Positions 11,977 through 23,878 of a DNA stretch of 64,000 bases are shown in pieces. Each line of letters begins with the position of its first letter. Within the stretch, counting starts at the first letter, position 1. The position numbers were made by a program, and so were the translations under genes. The notes below the pieces were generated by a model. That model was not told the DNA's origin and searched no databases. It saw nothing but the letters and a program-made list of their open reading frames with translations. The stretch comes from Adiantum capillus-veneris (lineage: Eukaryota; Streptophyta; Polypodiopsida; Polypodiales; Pteridaceae), in contig CM043948.1 of the NCBI GenBank assembly GCA_014529385.2, positions 77,858,291 to 77,922,290 of the forward strand, in the 5' to 3' direction.

Positions 11977-13116
11977 TTGGTTTACATAGCAATAAAGATC
12001 TAGCTTTGATAGCTGACGGATATCCACAACTATGGATGGCATAATTTTGGGCTCTTTCAATTGTCTTGTTGTGCAAGGATGGCATCACTTTGTGAATGTA
12101 TGATTGTAGGAAGGAACCTATCATGAGAGAGTTTCTATTGTTATTGACACACGACATATCTGGAAAATGCAAAATACGAATCTTGGATTCATCGCACCTT
12201 TATCTCGCATGTATGATACGTTGGAGCACCTACTCAGTACTTTGTTTGCTAGGGAGTCTGCTTAGTTTTTTTTTGGGTTTGGCTTTCTCGGCATACTATA
12301 GCTTTGTACATTGACATGTGCACAATGGCTTTCACAATTTTGCATGCTCAAATATAGAATTTTAGAAATATTTGTTTAGGAGGTTGTGCTTGGTAAGAAA
12401 AATTTCAATAGGTACTAAGATGAGTGTTGAATTGGTAATGGTAACAAATGTAGGGTTATTTACTTTGAAAGAATAAAACCACAAGGACATTATACATTTT
12501 GACATACTGCAGGTTGATAGAAGCTACTTGTTTTTCTTTTTTTTGACACCATTAGCCTCCTTTAGGGTCCCATAAGAGATGGCAGACAATGGGATTTTTC
12601 AAAAAGTATCCAAAAGTTTTTTTTTTTGAAATTTGGGCAGATGCACATTTACAAATAACCAAAACAGGGATTTGTCTGCTCATTAATGGCTTGGAGATAC
12701 ACAGTGTGTGGCAAATGTGCCGAGATTCATTAATGAAAATCCTCATGGGAATAGAATAGTGGACCTCCGCTTGCACACCTGCTATGTACAGTTTTTGTTA
12801 GGTTTTAGGCCATGGTTGGTGGATGTGGCCGGGTGCCCACCCATCCTCCACATTCTTTGGTGACACGGTGATTTTACTACTTTTGGTTTGAGTTTTCACT
12901 CTTTTTGTAGGGGAAACTTTGGAGAAATTATCCTAGACAATTCGCCATAAAGTTTTTGGCTACATCCTCTCAAGTAATGGCTACGATTAGTGCTTCCAAA
13001 AGAGAAAACTCTTGGCACAAACTTGCCTATTTGGCGGCAGCATTGTATGCAAGATGTTTTGATCAACCTTGCGTGAAAAAAGAGAGAACGTGTACGCTGA
13101 TGAATAGTGGAAAGAC

Positions 13117-13830
13117 TTGAATGAGCGTGCTATGGAGACCATTTGCCTATACCTTGGTGAATCCAATTACGTTACCATAATGGACAAGACCAATGCCAAA
13201 AGATTTATGGATGCTCTATGTGCAGCATGGGATGGAAACCATGCCTTGAACAAGGTTTTCTTGATGAAGAAGCTTATGCGCATGAATATGAAAGAGGGCA
13301 CTATTGTTAGTTCTCACTTGAACACGTTCAACATCTTTTCATAGATTACTTCAAAAGGTCTCAATTTTGGTGATGAAATGAAGGCTATTTTCTTGCTAGG
13401 TTTGCTACCATCATCGTGGGATATCTTCAACATAGCCATAAGCAATTCTGCACTCATTCTCAGGATTGTAGGAAAGATAGTAGCAAGAGTCATGGCAAAG
13501 ACTTGTGAAATGTTGAGTGTTACTACTGCCATAAAAAGAGACACTTGAAGAAAGATGTCCACACAATGCAACGTGATAAAGGAAAAGAGAAAGAAAAGTC
13601 TAACAAACCTGGAAGTAGCTTGAAAATTGAAGAGCTTAATGTGGTTAAGTTTCTTAGTAGCCAATGAGACATTTTTGATGTGACAAATGATGTGTTGATT
13701 TTCACAACAGATTTAATTCCCAATGAATTGTTAGCTCTTGATGAGTGTTATGTGCATAATTAAATTGTGGACTCAGGTGCTACCTTTCACATTGATAGCA
13801 TGCAAAGGACAAGAAAAATGAGTGCCTCTA
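13117..13830 (+). pseudogene. copia gag and protease remnant
   Basis: A frame from 13117 shows the plant copia gag (UBN2-type) core with ALNKVFLMKKLMRMNMKEG and stops at 13344. The zinc knuckle follows near 13515-13558 as CYYCHKKRHLKKDV, where the final cysteine is lost and the glycine before H has become R. Near 13765 the aspartic protease motif IVDSGATFHI is readable. Several stops and frame changes interrupt the region, so no functional Gag can be made. Confidence 0.7.
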
Positions 13831-13849
13831 TAGCCTTGCATGAGTCCCA

Positions 13850-14450
13850 CTGTCAGAACAAAGAACTATTGCACCATCGAAATCACCTATGATAAGTACC
13901 TATAAGGTTAGTAAGAACCCTTCTAGCATGAAGCACACTTGGAATTAGGTAAAATAAAGGACATAATGACATAGTTTATCTTGAGTATATGTCTGTAGAG
14001 TATCCATAGGCTAAAAATAGATAAAAGATGAGAGAGATATGGCCACTCGAAGTTGGGGGTGTATTGATCTCTCTTGCTAAAAAATGAGCTCTCTGGAAGT
14101 TTGCAGGTGTTGCAAAGAATTGCAGCTATAAATGAGGCCTCTTTTTATCACTGATCCTAATAGATCTTGTTCTCTCCTTGGCCGACAAGACTCTCCCTGT
14201 TGGCTTATTTCATTTGGTCCATGTTTGGCCTTATTTGGGTAGGAAAGGAGGTGTCGATGACTTTTGGCCCAAGGGAGGGGGTGGGAGCTATTGTCCAGGG
14301 GACCAAAAAATGGTCCAGGCACCTCGGTAGGCAGTGGGAGCTCAAAACGATGCCTTCTTCTCCCCCAAGTGTCTACGAGTCCCCATAGCCAAAGCTTGAG
14401 AGATATCTTCTCTCTGTAGGAAGTTACCAAGAGGAAAACACACATTGCCA
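13850..14450. other. Foreign segment replacing copia integrase
   Basis: No copia homology is readable here, although integrase should sit here. The segment has a TATA-like CTATAAATGAGG at about 14127 and a GC-richer stretch at 14230-14390. It may be an LTR fragment or filler DNA from a deletion repair. Identity unknown. Confidence 0.4.
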
Positions 14451-14459
14451 TGCAAATGA

Positions 14460-15067
14460 ATGTACAAGAACAAATACACCACATATGATCCCGATCCAAG
14501 GTATAAGGCAAGATTGGTTGCGAAAGGATGCAAGCAAACACAAATCATGGATTTTGATGAAATATTTTCTCTAGTGGTCAAGATGACTAGATTGCATCTT
14601 GTGCTTGGTCTAATAGCCATCAAGGACATGGAATTGGTCCAAATGGATGTGAAGACAATGTTTCTTCATGGGAATCTTGAAGAGGACGTCTACATGAAAA
14701 ATCAAAAGGTTTTGCAATAAAACCTCAAAAGCTAACAAGGGTAGATTTGGTGTGTAGACTCAAGAGAGCTTTGTATGGATTAAAGCAAGGCTCAAGGAAA
14801 TGGTACATCAAGTTTGATAAGTACTTTTAGTCCCAAGGTTACGTATGGAGCCAAGAGGATCATTGCTTGTACTCAAGGAGTTTGAATGATGGTTCCCTCA
14901 TCATTGTGATTTTGTACATGGATGATATGCTCATAACCGAGAAGTCAAAAGATGATATTTCCCTTCTCAAGGATGCCTTAAGCAAGCAGTTTGCTATGAA
15001 AGATTTGGGTGATGCACATCACTCCTGGTATGCGTATCAAGAGAGATCACAAATGTGGTATACTTGA
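14460..15067 (+). pseudogene. copia reverse transcriptase remnant
   Basis: The frame from about 14490 contains YKARLVAKG, the palm-domain stretch MDVKTMFLHGNLEEDVYM, then after a stop LKRALYGLKQGSRKWYIKF-like sequence. The catalytic motif appears as YMDDM (usually YVDDM) near 14918. RT copies RNA into DNA in virus-like particles; here at least two stops and a frame change break it. Confidence 0.8.
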
Positions 15068-15131
15068 ACTTCTGCAAGAAGAGTATATTCACAAGGTATT
15101 GCAACACTTTGATTTGCAACGGGGATAAGAA

Positions 15132-15775
15132 TTGAGTACCCCAATGGATGCATACAAAAAACTTAGCAAGAATGATTGTCCCAAATCAGATGCTGAAAAG
15201 ATAGAGATGGCAAGGTTTTTGAATTCTTTGGTAGTCGACAGTCTCATTTTTGCCATGGATAGCACACATCCAGAAACTGCATATGCAATGGGAGTGGTTA
15301 GCGGGTTTATGGAAAATCCAGGCAAAAAGAATTGGGGAAACAATGATGCATCCATAGTTGGATACAATGATTCGGATTATGCGGTTTGGAAACTAGGCTA
15401 CCCACATATGGCTACTTTTTCTTGTTTGTTGAAGAAAAAATTTCTTGGAGATCATGAATGCACAATTGCACTTCGTCTTCCACCATTGAGGTAGAAGCTA
15501 TGTGGTTATCTCGTCTAGCTGGAGAGCTTGGTATACACGAAACTCCAGTGCTACATTGCGATAGTGAGAGTGCGATTATGCTATCAAAGAAACCTGTGTT
15601 TCACTCCGAGTTGAAACACATAGAGGTTAGGTATCATGTGGTATGGGATATTTTGGCTAGCAAACGCATTGAGTCAGTCAAAATTCACACGGATGAAAAC
15701 CCACTGGATGCTCTAACAAAGAGCTTAGACTCAAAGTGGTTTGCATATTGCATAGAGATGATGGGTGTAGGTTGA
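15132..15775 (+). pseudogene. copia RNase H and C-terminal pol remnant
   Basis: The first frame (15132-15494) holds the connection region (STPMDAYKKLSKNDCP, then AYAMGVVSGFMENPGKKNW). The next frame (15458-15775) holds the RNase H C-terminal half (TIEVEAMWLSRLAGELG, CDSESAIMLSKKP, KHIEVRYH) and ends at a TGA before the polypurine tract. A frameshift near 15460-15490 separates the two. The first catalytic part of RNase H is partly deleted. Confidence 0.8.
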
Positions 15776-15868
15776 AGCCATGTTCATGCTTCACATTTTG
15801 TACAATTTTACATAATATCCCCTAAATTATTTAGCCACTTGGGCCACATTGGTCTTCCAGTGGGAGAT

Positions 15869-16036
15869 TGTTAGGTTCTAGACCAAGTGGCCAATGGTTG
15901 TGGTCCAACGATCGCCCATCCTTTACATTATCTGGTTATAATACTAATAATGAGTTGAGAGTATTTGTTGTATGTTTCCTCTTCTCCTTCCCCTTCTATT
16001 CTTACCTCCCTTTCACTTACCATTCCAACTCCCACA
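15869..16036 (+). mobile_element. 3' LTR of the copia relic
   Basis: 168 bp, from TGTTAGG after the polypurine tract to CCCACA. The following sequence rejoins the repeat copy B frame at TATTGGAC. Confidence 0.6.
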
Positions 16037-17329
16037 CTTTCTTGTATTGGACTTTTGGAAACTAGGATCACAAAACAAAGAAGATGATGCTTGGTTTTTC
16101 TTTTGTGTTTTTTAGTAATACATATTGGGGTGTATTTGACCATAAAATTGAGTTTTCAAAGATATATAGACATATCGCTGAACCTAGTGACAAAATTGAA
16201 GAAACACAAAGTAATTAGAATATTATTAATAGTATAGTTCTTGAGCCTAATCATTATTGATATGATTGTGCACAATGTGTATTTCTAGTTAAGACAATGG
16301 TGCTCAAAAATAGGGAGAAGCATGTGGCCTCCAGGTCTACCAATCCTTCTTAAATACACTGGATGGACACAAAAATGCCGTGACTTGCTGTAAAGTGATG
16401 ACAATATTTAGTGAACAACATATTAAACTTGTGATAACCACGTTTGGTTTGATGAGTTTTGACTCAGAAATAACATGTTTTAGTTTTAGTTTTTTTTACT
16501 TCTAAGCGGTTTCTAGAGCCTTAAACCTCATGTGAGGGTCTCAATGGAGATGACATTGCATTGACTAGACATTTGAAAACCTCTCCATTATACAAGGGAC
16601 ATGCTGCCCAAATGTTTTACTTTTGATTGGTAATCTCAAAGATGGAATGGTACAAAAATGTCATTAAGATCTTGACATTAGATTGCTGTTGAGACCTTTG
16701 GCTTACAAGCTTATTTCATAACATAGAAGTAAGAATATTTTCACAGCAAAAATTAGTAAGCATATACAATATTAAATTTTGTCAAAATGTGGTTTATTTT
16801 CATTTTTTCATAAAACTAATCTCTACTTAGTTGTTAGTTTGTTTGTAATTTTGTCTAGTAATAAGAAGGGAAAGGGGTCATTGACACTTGTCTTCCCAAG
16901 TAATGACAGTACTGACGTGCTTGTGTTCTTGGATGATGGCAGGTAAGAGGTTCCTTCCTTGGGATTAACTAGAAAATTGTAGGTGTAGTAGTAGATTTAA
17001 TTTGGCGCAATAAAAACTATAATTTTTGTCTTTGTAATGGGAACACAAGTATAACTTGTTTGTGTGATTCTTGGAATACATTGTATTTATTCAAAAAATC
17101 AATGTGTCAAAATTTTCTTATAGTCATATCTTATAGTGGTTTATTTATGATCTAGCCAATTCCATTATAGGATTCAATCTATTGTTGTATATTCAATACA
17201 AACACACACACACACACGCACACACATTTACAGACATTTACACACAAAATCTAGCTTTCATTAAACTATCTCAAGCGCAATGAAACTTCCCCCACGGTGA
17301 TGCAAAAGGACATATTGTGCAGGAACGCA

Positions 17330-17971
17330 AAAAACAAACTTGAAAAGCTGAAGGATAGGGCCAAGATCACTAGTCCTTTCCATTGATGGAACTTACAGCC
17401 ATCCCATGGACATATGGTTAAGGTGCTCAAGTTGATCTAGTATTTTGATGCCATCTTTAAAGATGAGATCTTCATTGAGCAATCCAAGTTACACCATGCA
17501 GCTGTACCTCCACAAATCGACTTGTCAATGGTGAGCTAGTATGAAAACCCAAGGGACCTAGCCAAAGACATGGAAGGAATGTATTATGTGGAAATTATTG
17601 AGAAATGAAGCCAAAGAAATTTTTATTTAGGCTTGACATGGTCTTAAGCTTGAGAAGGGGGAGTACATAGATTCAAAATTGTTGACAGAATTTGGGATTT
17701 TCATCTCAAAGCAGCTTCAAAAGAACATTTTTTAAGAAAAAAATTAGCAATATTATGTAGGGACTTCTGACAATACACACACATATATTAATGTAAAAAA
17801 GCCTAAGACAAGCTTAAAAGTCATCACTAGTCTATGGTTGCTACCAAGATATTTTATCCCACCAAGATGCCTTATAAAGATAAGGTATATGAGAAGAATG
17901 AGAAGGCTCCTTACAATTGCAAGAGCAACAAAAAGAAGAAACAGAAGAGTGTATACAAGTGTCTTGAATAG
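17330..17971 (+). pseudogene. Degenerate coding-like stretches, family unknown
   Basis: At 17330-17620 one frame reads with only three stops and a protein-like composition (for example FKDEIFIEQSKLHHAAVPPQ and ENPRDLAKDMEGMYYVEI). At 17834-17971 a 45-codon ORF is lysine-rich with two cysteines near its end. They could be parts of one retroelement gag. I do not recognise the family. Confidence 0.2.
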
Positions 17972-18582
17972 ATTGCGAAATATAAGAAGGAGAATTGTTG
18001 TATTAACGCTAGGGCTGTGTGAACACGAGCCACTTTTGTGGCTATAAGAATTTCTTTTGTATAAATTCTTATTCTCATAGACCACAAAAAACCTTGACAA
18101 ATCCTTTCAGGGATTTTCTCTCAAGGCATGTAGGGAGTTGAAAAAAAATAGAAATAAATAATTTCATGTAAAAATTTAAATTTTTTAAGAGCCATCTTTT
18201 AGGTACAATAAAACAAAAATCACTTAGAAGTTTTGGTATCCATGTAAACCCATTAAAAACATTCAAAGCACATAGAATTTTTTTTGAAGAATACATGGAT
18301 ATGTATACAATGAGAATCTATGCATATATTTTTTAGGAAAAAACCATCGTCTTGTTTTAGGACTCAAAAACATGTATGCTGTTAAATTTGAAATCCAATT
18401 TTGTGGCTTCTTAACATTTTTAGATTTTTTGGTTATTTTACACTTTTCTGGGATAAAAGATATAGTATAATTTTCCTCTATGTCATAGGACCTCAATGAT
18501 ATCCTATCATTAGGGTTTCTTGAAAAATAGACCGTCCTAGAGACAATTTTATAGAGTGAGGTGCCAAGCCACTTTAGTGGCT

Positions 18583-18710
18583 CAAACACAAGCGTAATGT
18601 TAAGTGTAGAGATCAAGGGTACACCTATCATGAATGCCCCCAGAAGGAGTGCCAAGAAGAAATACCCTTGTGTTGCACACATGTCTATTGTTTCAAAGAG
18701 GTGAATCAAG
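18583..18710 (+). pseudogene. Possible gag zinc-knuckle remnant
   Basis: The frame through 18595 reads NVKCRDQGYTYHECPQKEC, which resembles a degraded gypsy CCHC knuckle (compare CFKCGEQGHAYRNCPQ of the chromovirus at 57.6 kb). The first C-X2-C spacing is not preserved. A basic hydrophilic context fits nucleocapsid, but the call is weak. Confidence 0.3.
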
Positions 18711-18719
18711 AAGCTATTC

Positions 18720-19548
18720 AACGATGTTATGCATGGGACTGGCGAGGGGTGGCCACTTCATAATTTTGTAATTATCATGTGATTAGGTCTCACCAATCTC
18801 AAACAAATAAAAATTCTTTCAAAATATATTAAGTGCATAAGTGAAAGGTGAGCTTAGGAAATGAAAAGAGAGATGAAGGTGGAAAGTCAAAAGACAAATG
18901 AAGGTGAAAAGTCAAAATACCTTTTATGTCCCTATAAAGAGGTGTTTCTCTTCTCCTTTATTTTTCCTTTAGCTTTTTCTTCTCTTCTCTTTAGTGTTTT
19001 CCTTGCACTCTCTCCTCTCTCTGTCTCTCTCTTTCTCACAGTGTTGTATCCTTCCTTCCAAGTTAATAGTATTGCAAATCTACGAACTTTGTCATTGCCC
19101 ATTGCTATGTGCTATAGACTAACGCGTCCCTTTTTTTGTTGAGGGAATCTTTGAATTAAGAATACCTTTTAATTTTGTGAATCCATTAGGAATATCTTTC
19201 AGTACTGTAGTAGAAGGGGTTATTAAATTTCATTTGTTCTCACATTTCACATACAGAGGCTATAATAAAATGGAATTAGGGAAAAAAAATTATAGATTGA
19301 ATAGAAAAAGGGTGTATTATATTTTTCAAAAATACGTAGTTAAGAAATTTTAGAAATAGTCCTTGAACGCCTACGATATACACAATTTGTACATAGTGCC
19401 CCACCAAGGCATGGTGTAGGGTTAGGGATCAAAGTATTTTCATTATCTTTGATATCATCTCTACTCATAACTTGATTGTAATTGGGTTAGCTCAATGGTT
19501 AAGCATAAGAATTGAAGAATTGGGACCAACATTGGATGAATTTGGATA
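18720..19548. other. LTR-like stretch with TATA box
   Basis: CCTATAAAGAGG at about 18932 is followed by a pyrimidine-rich leader (18948-19040). It lies about 0.6 kb before gypsy coding remnants on the same strand, so it may be the remains of their 5' LTR. No second LTR copy or primer site is visible. Confidence 0.3.
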
Positions 19549-20226
19549 TTGTTAAAGGAAAAAACTTCTAATTACATGTTTAATGCTAAGGCTCCACATG
19601 CAAGGCAACGTAGACCAATATTTTTTTTTGAATCTCAATTGCTTCATGAAAATGTATCTCTAGGAGAACCATGGTATCATCGCATGGCTATCAACTTAAG
19701 GTTCTTGATAGAGCCACAGGTTTTCATCATAGAGGTAATGTTTTAAGTCTTAGTACTAAGGGGAAAGGAAGCACCATTCTAGTGTATCACATGCACCTAT
19801 ACAAAAATCAATAAATTCTTTTCTTTTATCATATATGGTTTTTTTCCTCTCCACTACCATATCTAATACTAATTGATTCTCTTATAATAAAATGAATCAC
19901 ATTTCTTTTCTTCAATCATATAGTGATTTTCTTTTTTGACTTTATCCCAAATAAAATTACCTCTCTTAGGAGGGGATTGTTACCATAAGATTGATCTTGT
20001 GCCTAGAATTTCTCATCCTAATAAATCTCGTTATCTTGTTTCTCACACAAAACAAGAGGAGATTCTCTACCAAGTTAATGAGATCATATCAAAGGGAATG
20101 GTATGTCCACGTTCATCTCCCTTTTTCTCACATGTGCTTTTAGTGAAAAATAAATTACGGCCCTCTTGTATGTGTGTGTACTATCCTGCACTAACTAAGA
20201 GAACAATAAAGAATATATTTGGGTAG
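19549..20226 (+). pseudogene. Ty3/gypsy protease-RT fragment
   Basis: The frame at 19936-20226 carries the start of a gypsy reverse transcriptase domain. An IDLVPRISHPNKSRYLVS stretch is followed by QVNEIISKGMVCPRSSPFFS and a CMCVYYPALTKRTIKN version of the usual C-VDYRALN-TIKN motif. The upstream frame 19549-19746 ends in a segment with LGEPWYHRMAINLRF, comparable to the LG-PW-and-F region before RT. The rest of RT, including the catalytic DD, is absent; the fragment stops at the foldback element at 20229. Confidence 0.65.
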
Positions 20227-20228
20227 AA

Positions 20229-20488
20229 GCATGAATAGGTGGACCTAATACATGTTTTTTAAAAAGTCTCCTACCAGGGTTTTGTGGTTAGGTAGTACCA
20301 TATCATACAAACTCTAATTTTGTTACATACTAGCTCAAACTGAAGTTTCTCAACCGATGTTTCTATCTTGAAGCTACTACCTACCACTATGTATCACTAG
20401 CTACCAACTCTAGTAACTAGAAGCTTGCTACAAGGTGGTAACTACCATGTCAAAAAATAGGTAGCTAGTGTACCACCTATTCATGCTT
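20229..20488. mobile_element. Small foldback MITE, ~260 bp
   Basis: The ends are inverted copies: AAGCATGAATAGGTGG at the left and CCACCTATTCATGCTT at the right. The interior is non-coding. A clear target duplication is not visible (TAG on the left, TTA on the right). Confidence 0.55.
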
Positions 20489-21471
20489 TTATCCATTTCC
20501 ATTTCCTTATTGGGGTGCATTCCATAGTTTCACCACCAAGTAGTGGAAAACCCCTCTACTTTGGAATTCTACATTCGACATCATCACTTATGTCAAAAGA
20601 TTCTCTCCCTCTACTCCTATAAATAATTCCTATCTACACAGTTTGTACCTCAATCTTTATTCCATCTCTAGGATCCACACCTGAGCCACATTGTTATCCA
20701 CCATTTTCATTTAGTTTGATTAATTTAATTTATGTTTTGCTACTTGCATCAAAGTGAATATCTCTTTCCGTAATCTGTTGTGATTAACATACTAACTACA
20801 CCATGAATGGTTCACTATTGTTTTTTCCATAGCCAATTCCTTTGATTCATTACATAGACAACATGTATACTATTATAATGGGGTAAGAGATTTTGGCCAC
20901 CTCCCTCAGACACATGGCGGAAGTTCTTTCGACGACCAGCTTTCGGTGGTGTGCCCTGCAGCCTTGCATGCTCAGTAAGAGAGAAATTCATTGCATTCAA
21001 AAAGAGGGAGAGGTGTCCGAAGGCCACCAGCAATACTAGTATTTGATAAGGTACAAGGTTTTTCCTAACACTACCAGGCCGCCTTGTAAGTATTAATGCT
21101 TGGAAAATTAGCGAGCTTCGCAACCATTCATTTCATTTCATTCTCTCTCGCTGGGGGAGACTAAAGCCAAATTTTAGTGGCACTAGGGCATGAGGTCACA
21201 ATGGGGGAGAATGTGTGTGTGGTTTGGGCGGACCTTTGTTCTATTGGAGCTTTCTGTGCTTAGAGTGCCGCACGAGAAAAAATCCTCCTACCAAATTTGG
21301 GTTTGTATTTTTTAAGTTTTAGGAATCACGTAAGCGATGAAATATAGTTTGCAAGTGTCGCTATGGATGTTACATGATGCGATTCTCTTAGCAACACTCT
21401 GAGCAACACTACGAGTAATACTTTCTTTATTTTTTTGGGATTTTTTTATAGCAGAACTCATTAAACGTCTT
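20489..21471. other. Mostly unassigned; possible polypurine tract at 21201
   Basis: No gene is recognisable. At 21199-21211 CAATGGGGGAGAA followed by TGTGTGTGTGG resembles a gypsy polypurine tract and LTR start, but no partner LTR is present. Confidence 0.25.
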
Positions 21472-22120
21472 CAAAAGGCCAAAATGTCCTATGAGACCAA
21501 ATTGATAAAATTTTGATGGATCTAATACAATGTGGGTACAAAAATACAAATGAAGTAAAGGGAAAAAATCATCATCATCAATGCCTAAGGATGCCTTGTG
21601 TATTATTGCATTGGTGATTTTAGAGCTTTTTCAATGTCCACCTCTGTAAATAGTTGTACAGAGCTTCTTCCATGTCGTGCGAGAATATACCTCATTTTTT
21701 GATAAAGCCTCCGTTCATGTCATGGTTGCCCTCGTAGATGTGGGTGTCTAGCTCTCCCAAGCTCAATGGCTCTATCAACTAATATACCTCTAGTATAAGT
21801 GGGCTCCAGATTCTATTGTGGAGCCTGCTCATCTGTCTACTGAGACCCTCCTCTAAAGAAGTTAGTGATCTCCCTCTGTGAATGCCACCCATTCCACGAT
21901 CTCTTCAGAAGACTCTCCTTATGTCTGTGCATCTCTAGCAAAAAAATTGAGGCATCTCTAATCTTGATATCTCATGACTTTAGCCAGTGGTCCAAATCCC
22001 TCTTTGAATAGACAATGAAAGTGGCATTGGACAATGAGAAATGTGATGTAACTCTATCTCCGGCTCTATATGACACAACTCACATATCCAAACCTCTCTT
22101 GGAATATAAAAATACTTCAA

Positions 22121-22218
<98 letters not shown>

Positions 22219-22575
22219 TGAAATGTATTCAAAAGGCCAAAATGACCTATGATTCCAAATTGATACAGTCTTGGTGGGGGTCTGATACAATGTATGGGTA
22301 CAAAATAAAAATGAAGTAAAGTGAAACAAAGTGAAATCATAATCATCACCATGATCATCAATGCCCAAGGATATCCAACATTGGACATTGTTCAAGAAAG
22401 TATTGCATTGGTCATTAAAGAGAGATTCGTCAATGTATGCCTCTGTAAAAAGCTGAATAGACAATGAAAGTGGCCTTGTATCTCATAGTATACCGAACAA
22501 TGACAAATGTGATATAACTTTGTATGTAGCTTTGTACGACACAACTATAAAATCCTAGCCTCTATTGGTACTCTC
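21472..22575. repeat. Tandem duplication of a ~0.65-0.75-kb segment
   Basis: The block at 21472-21660 (starting CAAAAGGCCAAAATG) recurs at 22232-22455, and the block at 22009-22110 (AATAGACAATGAAAGTGGC...) recurs at 22456-22570, in the same order. Divergence is moderate and the first copy holds an extra ~350 bp. A (GA)n tract separates the copies. Confidence 0.65.
22122..22215. repeat. (GA)n microsatellite, ~94 bp
   Basis: An almost perfect GA run of about 46 units. Every open frame through it is a product of the repeat. Confidence 0.95.
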
Positions 22576-22989
22576 CCAAATCTATCAGTCTCTATCTCTA
22601 ATTGATGCAATGATGTGCACATATAACCAATTGCACAATGTATCACATGGGATAAATGAGTGTTTGTATAGGCCAATTTGATCGCATATCCATCCTCTGT
22701 TAGTTAGAGAATATTCTCTCTGCAGATAGCCATCTTCATGACCAGCTCCTCTATCGGCTATAACCATGTGCTCCTGGTATCTAGCTGAATATGATCCTGA
22801 TGTATTTGTGTAGTGATATTTGTTTGTCTGAGAGATATTGAGGGTGCATTCAAGGAGTACTGGAACGAGGTATTCTATCTATTCTAAAACCATGTGACTA
22901 AAACCATGATGTCATCTACCCATTCCAACATGATTTCTTTGTGAATATATAAATGGGCTTCTCTAGAGGTCTCCCCAGATCCTTAGTGC

Positions 22990-23510
22990 ATAAGCGTTTG
23001 TATATGCCATCTATGTAGACAAAATCAGTCTGTATTAGTTCTTAAAGTAGAAGTGTATTAGGTATGCATAGATCTTTGTGCCACTCAAGCTATGTTGAAC
23101 CAAAATGAGATAGCAAATGTGAGGAGGACATGATCTACTACTATCCCGATAGGCCTGGGTGCTAAATAGCTGATATAAAACTGAATTGGGTCAAAACATT
23201 ATCAGTTGTGCTAGATCCATCTTTATGAGGAAAACAAGTGAACCCACTCCATGTTGGAAATCTCTGTAGGCCTTCAAGTTGGCTAGTCCATGTGCAGTCC
23301 CCAAGTCTGTCAGACATCTCCCATACCTAGTGTGCTCCTTATCCTACGAACACCTGTCCAATCCCATATTTTTGACATCCAATACTGTCAACGTTTTGTC
23401 TAAGATATCATAGAAATCTATCTAAGATTGGCTCTTCCTAGTATCCAAGGATCCATTCCCCACATCGATTGGATTCTTGGGTGGGCAGATGTGCGACAAT
23501 TTCACTCAAA
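22990..23510 (-). pseudogene. LINE endonuclease-domain remnant
   Basis: Read on the minus strand with frame changes. The stretch near 23300 gives CLTDLGTAHGLANLKAYRDF and the overlapping frame just after it gives GFTCFPHKDGSSTTDNVL. These follow the order of the apurinic-like endonuclease of plant LINEs: a GLxxLNG block, then an xTCFPHxxxxSxxDYVL block, then a DH motif, here DHVLLTFA. Stops and at least two frameshifts make it long dead. No LINE reverse transcriptase is recognisable downstream (22560-22990). Confidence 0.4.
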
Positions 23511-23831
23511 ACTTAGCGTTGGTCGAACACTTATTAATAAATTATTTTTATGATTTTTTTTGTGGATTTGGTGGAAATTTTGACTAGAGAGCATCAAGCC
23601 TAGAGTTTCTAGGCATTGCAAAAATATTTAGCATCAGTCCAGCATTTTTGGAACAAGAGAAACCACTATTTTTAGATTTCTAGCCTAGCACTTGTGCATC
23701 TGTGTTGAGCTTATATGTGAAGCTACTCAATATATGGCTTCTCTATATATGGTCTATATATACATCATCTCATGTGTGTATTCTACACACTTTGGGGTTC
23801 TACTTCTGTGCTCTCTCCTTCTCTCTCAACA

Positions 23832-23843
23832 TGGTATTAGAGC
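23832..23843 (+). promoter_or_regulatory. Primer-binding site (tRNA-iMet)
   Basis: TGGTATTAGAGC immediately after the 5' LTR; one base differs from the TGGTATCAGAGC used by the other elements in this window. Confidence 0.75.
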
Positions 23844-23878
23844 AGTACCTTTTTGTTTTCGATTTTTCTCCAGAAACT

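Larger units (their letters stand above)
12796..16036 (+). mobile_element. Decayed Ty1/copia element inside repeat copy B
   Basis: The two ends start alike (TGTTAGGTTTTAGGCCA at 12796, TGTTAGGTTCTAGACCA at 15869). The right one is preceded by CCAGTGGGAGAT, a typical copia polypurine tract, and ends CCCACA at 16036. Between them lie gag, protease, reverse transcriptase and RNase H remnants in the order gag-PR-RT-RH. Integrase is missing, its place taken by about 0.6 kb of unrelated DNA (13850-14450). The left LTR is strongly diverged after about 80 bp. Possible target duplication GTTTT/CTTTC, imperfect. Confidence 0.8.
10741..17215. repeat. Unidentified ~3.1-kb repeat, copy B, split by a copia element
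   Basis: Collinear with copy A (2513-5635): the (CA)n start, the CT/CA microsatellite, the segment before 12796 and the segment after 16036 all have counterparts in order. The flanks of the copia insertion read TGTACAGTTTT on the left and CTTTCTTGTATTGGAC on the right. Uninterrupted copy A reads TGTACACTTTTTGCTATTGG across the same point. Copy B ends in a longer CA tract (17203-17226). Confidence 0.65.

Noticed and set aside
18263-18721. 152-codon minus-strand ORF with a hydrophobic N terminus
   Set aside because: No recognised family, no promoter or splice context, and it overlaps a possible plus-strand gag remnant; AT-rich DNA readily gives such frames.
20815-21123. 102-codon minus-strand ORF
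   Set aside because: No similarity I can name and no supporting signals, so not listed as a gene.
22015-22464. Long Arg-Glu or Ser-Leu repeat ORFs
   Set aside because: Produced by the (GA)n tract on both strands, with no unique coding flank.
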